A stretch of DNA of 64,000 bases from Argopecten irradians. Lineage: Eukaryota > Mollusca > Bivalvia > Pectinida > Pectinidae. Positions within the stretch are counted from its first letter, which is position 1; every line of letters starts with the position of its first letter. The stretch spans positions 7,006,383 to 7,070,382 of the forward strand of contig NC_091139.1 in the NCBI RefSeq assembly GCF_041381155.1. Direction: 5' to 3'. A program made the translations under genes and the position numbers. The notes beneath the pieces are model-generated. The model worked only from the letters and a program-made list of their open reading frames with translations. It was not told the origin of the DNA and made no database searches. This document shows positions 56,520-64,000 of this stretch, piece after piece.

Positions 56520-56559
56520 ATTGAGGCTTTGGTGGTAGATCTACCACCAAAGCCTCAAT
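56520..56559. repeat. Perfect 40-bp palindrome
   Basis: 'attgaggctttggtggtaga' is followed directly by its exact reverse complement, with no spacer. It abuts the head of the SINE at 56372-56519. Confidence 0.99.
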
Positions 56560-57177
56560 GGAAGGAAAGACAACACTGATTACAGATATAGACTGTACAA
56601 TGTAAAAACATAATCATACAGGCTCAGAAATCAGCATTGACTTTTCATTATCGTTGTTGATTCTATTAGGTTCATTACTGAAATGTTCAATTTTTAAGAT
56701 TGGCGCACTGCAACAGCTATTAAGCTTTATTTAGGCGATCAAACATTGCAACATGTACGCTTTGTATATGACTAAATGGTGAAGAATATGAAACAAGGAT
56801 TTATATCATTGAATAATTAAAATCACTTTTGCATTATTTTTTTCTCTGGAAAGTAACATAATCGTATCATAAACATACATCATCTAGAGGTATCATCAGA
56901 CCACACATTCAAGGTTTTGTTTGTATAAACTTGACTTGAATAAAAACTGTTGACGGCTAACGGAAAACTTACCAACAAAGATGCTCTAGAAGATATTGAT
57001 AAAAACTGCTAGAAAGTTTTACGGTCGATATAAGGTCATCGAGAAATGGTATTTTCTTTGCGATGTACGGTCAGAAATGAGTGTTGCTTTTGCTTTGTAG
57101 TGCAATGTCTCCGGCCGATCCTAATTTGAGATTTTAACTTTGGACGAGTTTGACCTAGAATTGTACGCTATAGGAAT

Positions 57178-58470
57178 TTGCTGAGAAGGACAGTTCTGTT
57201 CTTCGAGCAGATTGTTTTTATTAGAGATCTATTCTTTGTTTACACTTCACCTTTGTTTTATCGATTTTTAGTTACGATTACTGCTTTCTTCCTCTGTCGC
57301 TATTCCGCCATTCCTCCTGTTATTCCTAATCGTGGCGACTGGTCTAGTTATACGTCGTGTAGAAAATAGGCTAATAAACATTAATTTATAAAAACACAAG
57401 TTAATTGAATCCTGAAAGTTACAGAACTATTCTGCTGACATTCCTCTACAGTTGAAGTAGCGACAGACTACTTCGAACCTATCTTTATGACGTTTGTTGA
57501 TACCAACTACATCCTGTTTCCGTTTCAGCATAGCTTTTGTACAGGCAAAAGTCGGTGGATCGAAGTCATCGATTATATATCTAGGAGTCATGAAGAAGGA
57601 TGTTAAACTCTCATCCTCATTAAGGCAATGTTAACCTGGTGTTCGCTAGGTCTAGAATATATCTCTCTGTAACGGAATTATCGTCGTCGTCTTGACAGAG
57701 ACTGTTAATCTTGAAATCAAATGTAAAAGTAATGAATAGTTTTCTTTGTATTGTCCTTTCAAATCAACGTCCGGTCCTATATACTATAAATGTTGTTTTG
57801 AAATCTACGTTACAATCCCTGCTATAGTGTTATTTACAAATCAGTTTAAGTTATTGAGTTCTCATGATGAATGTATGTTTTCGTTTCTTGTCTACTGCGC
57901 GTGTTGTTGGTCAGGCACCATTCGAGGTTAACAAGCTAGGGAGCGGTCAGTTGCCGTTCACTAATTACGGTATAAATCTAATCATGCTGACGTCACAAGG
58001 AGCACTGACCACGGGTTATAAATTACATCTTATAAAACATTTCTTTACAAACATCGAGGCCTTCGGATACAATGCGTCTAAATGTTTAGCAAAGTTAGGC
58101 ACTAATAATTGAACTACAGTGTCCGCTTTGATAACTTTGACCTCCCTTTTCTCTGGATTACGTGATCATTACTATCCGTCTGAAAGAACCATTTGGATGT
58201 CATACCGTCAAGTCTTGGTTATAGATTGGTGCGCAGGCTACTGCTAGGGAGAGATATGATGTGGTGTGGGAATATGTTACGTGTTACATCAATCAGTTTG
58301 AAGGATTGCAAGACAAGAACGCGTTCCTGATTAATTAGAAGGCTCTACTGCAAATCCTAAACCAAGGATTTAATGATCATAGTTTTAAACTGATAACTTT
58401 TACCAGGAAGCTGGTGGAAGCTGATATTGCCGAGTGGGCAGAATATGATAGGGGGCAGTATATGGAATAT
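57178..58470 (+). pseudogene. Possible decayed coding region
   Basis: Several protein-like pieces follow one another on the plus strand without a continuous frame: LFFVYTSPLFYRFLVTITA near 57.2 kb, STARVVGQAPFEVNKLG at about 57.9 kb and DIAEWAEYDRGQYMEYRNL near 58.45 kb. They are more protein-like in composition than random AT-rich DNA, and the hydrophobic parts could be membrane segments. A chemoreceptor-like membrane protein is only a guess. It could also be chance. Confidence 0.2.
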
Positions 58471-59287
58471 AGAAACCTGTAGAAACTTAACTGAGTTATC
58501 CGTCTAATTTGTCGTTATAGTTAGACCGGTTTGTTGTAAATTATTACTTCAACATTTGTGACTGAATAGGTAAAATTGGGATATTCTAACTGTAGGTCGG
58601 TCGTTTTTCTCTGTTCACCACCCCCTGTAAGCCTGGCACACCATGGAATGACACTCACTTTATAGACGCTCGCATCTTTAGCGGCTTTTGCGTGAGTTGG
58701 ATATGATATCAAACCGACACTCCTTTGACATTCTTACTCGGTACAAAACTCTTAATATAATACTAATCGACAGGAGACAGGTGCGAGAAATAACGATTTG
58801 ATACCTAAATAGAAAGAAAGTGATATCACAGACAGACTATCGCCTACAATGATTGAATAGTAATACGTAACGCATGGACACAAGACTCATCAAATAGTAT
58901 CCAAAACGGAAGTACAGTTTGTCGTTGATATCTATATCCTAATGAAAAACAAGCGAAGAAATGGTAATTAATTAACTTTTATTATGTTTTGATGACGATC
59001 GTTATTCTCCTGCGACATGTTATGTGCTACGCGGACAGTTTAGATGAAACATGAAACGATCCTCTCTAAATATCCACCATATATACGCCTCTGAGCCATG
59101 AAAGGATTTAATGAGAATAGTTTCGGGTAAAAATTTGAGCGCCGGTTCAATATACAACGGATGTAGCAAGGCAAGTACTACAAAGAGATATGTGCGAATT
59201 GCAGTACAACGCATTCAAAAGTTTAGAAAACTGCTCTCAGAAAAACGGCACAATATAAATAAAAGCTATTGGACAGTAGTATCCTTA
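58471..59287. other. Intergenic, nothing seen
   Basis: Short unrecognised open frames only. Confidence 0.5.
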
Positions 59288-59548
59288 TAAAAGATGCTCC
59301 ACCACCGACAGAGCATAAACGATACTCATCATTTGAACAATAATTGTTGTTTAATCGTGTATATATACATGTCTGATTAGCACATTTAATAATATAAAAT
59401 GATTATTTTGCTTTTGGTGTATGCGCTATCAGTAGTTTGATTATTTTTAATATTTTCATCTTGAAGCAGAATTAGAAGCTCAACTTTTTCAATGGTGGCA
59501 AAACGTTGCAAAGGCAATAACTGTTTATACTGAAGAAAAACACTAATA
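59288..59548 (-). mobile_element. MITE family A, copy 4, one end missing
   Basis: Starts 'aaaagatgctccaccaccga' and 'cagagcataaacgatactc', and continues through 'gaagctcaactttttcaat' to 'actgaagaaaaacacta'. The far terminal repeat is absent, so this is a partial copy. Confidence 0.78.
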
Positions 59549-61744
59549 TGTACTAACCTGGTTTTTATTGAGAGTGCATACAAAATTATATAGCACACAA
59601 AATTCAATTTAATTTGATTTAAACTTATTCTATCGTAGCATGTAATATACAATGGGATTGAGCACAACTTTTCTAACTTATATGGAGCCTTGACAATGTA
59701 TTTCAAAGTTTATAAAATTGAGACTTACATGTTCAGCTCAACCTCAATTCACAAAAGTCTCATCAAAGAATGTAAGAAGAACGGTCCATTTTTCCTTGAG
59801 TTCAGTTCGATATTACAGAAGACAGTTCAACTATACTTGTAAAATTAGCATGAACAGGAACCTAAACTAAAGCGTTCGAGAAAAATGCGCTGATAAACGG
59901 TAACGTTATCGTTGACTATGATGAATGAGTGATAAGACTGTCTTAAAAGCTTTTCGAGGTATATTCTATCGTCCATATTTTATCAATACTGAATTATGGT
60001 TTATTGAAACCTTCGTATCTATTTTTATAAGCTCTCTTTGGGATTTTCAAAACCAAGTCATAAAGGACAAAAAAGCGATGACGTGAAATACACAGGCAAT
60101 GTACTTCTTAGAGCTATCAATGTTTCATTCAATTTATGTGATATTTACAGCTCGGTTCTGCAATATGCCATACACGAATATTTAAATAGATTGAGTGGTG
60201 TTAAAAGGATGTAAAAAGACTTTGTCCTGCTTTACCTTTTCCTCAATATATCACGAAATTTTAGTTTTCGATATTACGGTTTTTCTGATGATGTACAGAG
60301 TTGTCGTGCACTGTATAAATAAGACTTAATCAAATGGTTGTATTTAAATTACATGTCCATGTGTATAAAAATAAAATCTGACAATTACCTAACTTGTCCA
60401 TCTATGAATCATTCAAATTCTACCATAACGACACACCATCGTATGGTACACCTACGAGTTTTTCAGATGTAGTAAGTGAAATTGCACCTGTATAGATGTT
60501 TACATAAATAATTATTATTGATTTATAATTATCATTATGACGATGTTGATACACGATCAGTGAGTAATTTTGATGTGTGACATTTCGATGACTAGAGCGA
60601 TATCTAAAATCTTCATTAGAATAATTACCATTCTCCAATTTCTTGAAACAACGTTTTCTTTCTCATTATGTAAACCTACGTGAACCTTTTTGACTTAAAA
60701 GTTATGTGTGCCTTACTGGTGAAAAATTTTAACATGCAACATTTTTTTCTTCAGTAACCTTTTGAAAACAATCCGATTTGATGAATTAAGCTATGCAAAT
60801 CATTAGACATACGGATATTTATGATAGGATGCGATAAACACTGAATTGAACTGTTGAACTATAAGTCTTGCTGTTTTTGAATGCTTTTTCTTCTGTTGGC
60901 ATTGCGAGCGATCTGTACGGAATTAAACCCCGATTTGACTATATTTAGCACAAAGCCAAAACGTTGATCAAAACCAACTGCACAGCTTCTGATATTTGAA
61001 TGGTTTCCATTGATACCAGATTTATTGGTACATAATGACTTTTTTGCTGAATGCAATGGATTCTCCATTGATATATACCCCTCTATTGTTACTACAAACA
61101 CTTCGAACATTATTTAGGTCACAAAACGATAAATTGTGATCAGTTTCAAGAATTACTTCTCTCGACATTGTGGGTGATGTAGTTTTGCAGCTTAAACCAA
61201 TATATCTATCACAATTTTTTTAACGTTTAAGTAAATCTTAACATGACCATTTATAAAGCTATGGGGAATCTTAGTGAATGCTTAATATTTAGACTTTTAA
61301 GATTAAGTTGTTAAGTCTAGTTATCTTTTTTGTACAAAAAATGTGGAAACACGTACAGGATCTAAAATCTTTCATCAAATTTTATTAAAAAAAAGCAAAA
61401 GGATTTGGCATGAGGCAAAGCCTATTTTAGCCATCTACAAAAGAGTCTGGTATGGTATAATTTTAGGCTCAAATAATGAATGCCTCTATAACACTATAAA
61501 CCGACCTTTTCGCGATGCGATTGAAAGTCGCAATTTACAGGTGAAATACTCTATTTTGTGTAGTTTGATAATTTTACTGGATTTACATAATTTAAATGCA
61601 TTATATAGTCCATTTTTAATATTCAAATGCATGTACTAGTATGATGTATATTCTCGTTTGTCCCCATGCACGAACTTTTATCTATTTTATGACATCACCG
61701 CAATAAAGCATATTGGTGATTTCATCCAACAATACACTCATCCG
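59549..61744. other. Intergenic, no supported gene
   Basis: Open frames at 59386-59706, 60420-60638, 60859-61110 and 61343-61639 have no family features that I can name. Confidence 0.45.
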
Positions 61745-61891
61745 ATAGCATAGCGTCCTATTAACAGCCATGGTCATGTAAATACGTGTCAAGTCCCAGG
61801 ATGAAAACCACCGACCAGCGGTCAGAAAATGGCAGCTGCCCCACATGGGATTCGCACTCGCGACCTAGAGGTAGAGAACTTGTTGTAATAT
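61745..61891 (-). repeat. tRNA-derived SINE, copy 4 (short type)
   Basis: Plus-strand tail 'gcgtcctattaacagccat' and 'gtcatgtaaatacgtg', with 'gggattcgcactcgcgacc' as the complement of the B box, parallel to 56372-56519. It abuts the next element. Confidence 0.7.
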
Positions 61892-62390
61892 GTTATAAGA
61901 CTCTTTCATATGTGGATATGAAGGAAAGTGATTTTCTACCCGAGGGTCACAAAATGCAGTAAAACCCGAGGCTTGCCGAGGGTTTTGCAACATTTTGTGA
62001 TCCCAAGGGTAGAATATCCCTATCCTTCATATCCACTTATGAAAGAGTATTTTTCTTTCATACCTCGACGTTTTGTTGCAATTTTACTACTATAATATTC
62101 CGCCATTTTGAAATAAATTCGAAAAAATCCACGGCTGAAAGTCAATTATATTTTACATGATATTTTCAATAATAAACATTCTGTTGTTTGCATCTTTTAT
62201 AACTCGAAAAACCAGTCAAGTTTGTATAAAAAAAATCTTTAAAAATTTACCGAAGAAATAAAAAATTTTGTTGACGCCGTGACGGCACGAGGTTTTATTG
62301 CATGGTAGCCATGCAATACACCTCAGGCGGCATGAGTGTATTGCCCTAGACCAGCCAGTATTACACCAGTAGGTATGAAAGAATAAGACA
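61892..62390 (+). mobile_element. Foldback-type repeat family F, copy 2
   Basis: Opens with an inverted pair: 'ctctttcatatgtggatatg' to 'gtagaatatccctatccttc' around a 'gaggcttgccgagggtttt' loop (about 61900-62052). It goes on through 'tccgccattttgaaataaat' to 'ttgccctagaccagccagta' and ends in 'ggtatgaaagaataag'. It is the fuller relative of 23998-24322. Confidence 0.82.
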
Positions 62391-64000
62391 TATTAACCAC
62401 TTTGGCTAAGGTGACACATCTTTATATTTAGAAATAGTACGTATTACTAACCATGCATTACACATCTTACAGACAAGTTTACTATCAATAACCTAAATCT
62501 TTTGTAATATTTTGTTAAGATGACTTCATTATAATGTGTTCTCTTTCAGATATATAATGTCGTTACATATTCACATATGAAACTTCCACCTTGCTGATAC
62601 TTTATTTCTAGTATCGATTGCTAATGATGCAATAACATGCTGACCGTAATCAGTTTCTTGTTTGACATTCATTCTTCGGGCCTTTGTTTCCCTAATACAC
62701 TGATGTATCTCTTATTGGACTCCAGTGTGTGATGCTCCCTACTGATTATCCAGTTTCAACAGATGTATGAGCTGTATGATCGATAATGATAAGTCATATA
62801 TATATATAACGTGCATAATTAGAAGGGGTTACTTTGAAGTTATCAAAGTAAACAGACTGGCGAGTGCGCTGCCCTAGGTAGCCTTCTTAATAAAAGCCTT
62901 GGCACAAATTATAGAAGACCAGCTGGAACATAAAACGGGATATGTCGGTCAGACTTGTAACAGATTGCACTTTGATTAAATATTCCCATCTAGTATCAAC
63001 AAAGTAGTGTAATCATGACGATAAGATAAAGAGTTTTTAATTTGTAGATAGATTGTATATCAAAAGCATATCAAATTTTGAGATTAAAAGAAATTATTCA
63101 TCATGAAGATTTAAGATTATGGCATTTTTTATCTTTGAAATATAATGTGTTTTTGCTTTGTTTCATTTTTATTTGTTATTATTTTTTTTCTTAATTTTTT
63201 TTTCGTTGACACAGTTTAATATCCATTTGCTATTCTGCTATCCATATGACTATTAAGTCTGTATATTGCAGAGTAAGCTCACTTACGGGTGAGTATCGAT
63301 TGTTACGTTATTATTTTATGAGCGAAATTTCACGTCGTGAAAAAGGTAAAAGTTAGAGTGCAAAATTAGAATAATCTATCTAAATAGGGAAATTGGTGAA
63401 CAAATATATGTACCTGGCCTACTATACCTTTCGGCCGGGTACGAATTGGTTCCTATGTGTCGTAGTGGAGCACTGCCTCCGAAAATCACTCGGGCACAGT
63501 TTTCTATACTTTTTTTGTAGGTTTCCGATTATTTTATGCGTATACATGCATATACATATTATTTTTCTCCAAAACAAACATAACTACCATTCTTTATTTC
63601 TACCGTACTACTCACAAGACGTCAAATTTACAATTTGTAGTCTTGCCGTATAAATTCCCTTAAGAAAGACCTTCATATGTATTATCTTAAAAAAAATAAT
63701 GCCTCGATGAGAATTTGATATTTTATGTGGTTCAGTTTTAATGCCGAGTAGGTAAGCGATATCAAACAAGTACAATATAATGCAAACAGACGTTTTATAA
63801 TGGTTTGTATAATCATTACTTTGCTCCACATGCAGTGATAGGCACCAATTGTAGCTCTAAAGACGACATCATTTTCTGTCTAAAAGTCTTTTGAGCTACA
63901 ATATTGCAGCTATCATCTTCCCAACTATCACCATCACTACACTCCCATCATTTCAATGTTAAAAAGATAGAAAAATATCATTTTAAAAAAGGAATGTTCT
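62391..64000. other. Intergenic to the window end, nothing seen
   Basis: AT-rich; open frames at 63393-63653 and 63608-63829 overlap on opposite strands and carry no recognisable features. Confidence 0.45.

Noticed and set aside
61343-61639. 98-codon plus-strand frame, thought of as a LINE remnant (TGSKIFHQILLKK)
   Set aside because: The resemblance is to a few residues only, and no tail, target duplication or neighbouring LINE sequence is seen.

Overview
The window looks like nuclear DNA from a bivalve mollusc. It is AT-rich, its genes are split by introns with GT..AG borders, and it is full of short non-autonomous mobile elements. Several of these resemble families I know from oysters and scallops: Pearl/Helentron-like elements with a central tandem repeat of about 158 bp and hairpin ends, tRNA-derived SINEs, and foldback MITEs. 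The species cannot be fixed from the sequence alone.

Four multi-exon protein genes can be assembled, with every splice phase closing. (1) 8593-16377, plus strand: a 998-residue membrane receptor with a signal peptide, three EGF-like modules, one transmembrane helix, a Toll-like TIR domain and a long Asn/Ser/Thr-rich tail. (2) 22385-32055, minus strand: a complete 445-residue beta-tubulin in four exons, clearly a divergent isotype. (3) 34123-38141, minus strand: a small secreted protein of 211 residues with 12 cysteines in five exons, of unknown family. (4) 42551-48581, minus strand: TCEANC2, a TFIIS-like N-domain protein of 207 residues in five exons. An orphan exon-like stretch at 18715-18912 weakly resembles an OTU/tegument-type cysteine-peptidase segment, and 57178-58470 may hold a decayed gene.

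Layout: 1-8.6 kb is repeat-bearing intergenic DNA with a large inverted repeat; 8.6-16.4 kb is the EGF-TIR receptor; 16.4-22.4 kb is intergenic with foldback repeats; 22.4-32.1 kb is tubulin; 33.0-33.4 kb is a foldback MITE; 34.1-38.1 kb is the secreted protein; 39 kb is a truncated LINE; 42.6-48.6 kb is TCEANC2, whose last intron carries a nested pair of tandem-repeat elements; 48.7-51.2 kb is a cluster of MITEs with a LINE inserted in one of them; 51.2-64 kb is mostly intergenic with SINEs, foldbacks and MITEs.

The genes do not form an operon or an obvious pathway. The most interesting biology is the EGF-TIR receptor: it joins a TLR-type signalling domain to an EGF ectodomain instead of leucine-rich repeats, which suggests a ligand-sensing immune or developmental receptor. 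No rRNA or true tRNA genes, CRISPR arrays, LTR elements or viral genes were recognised.
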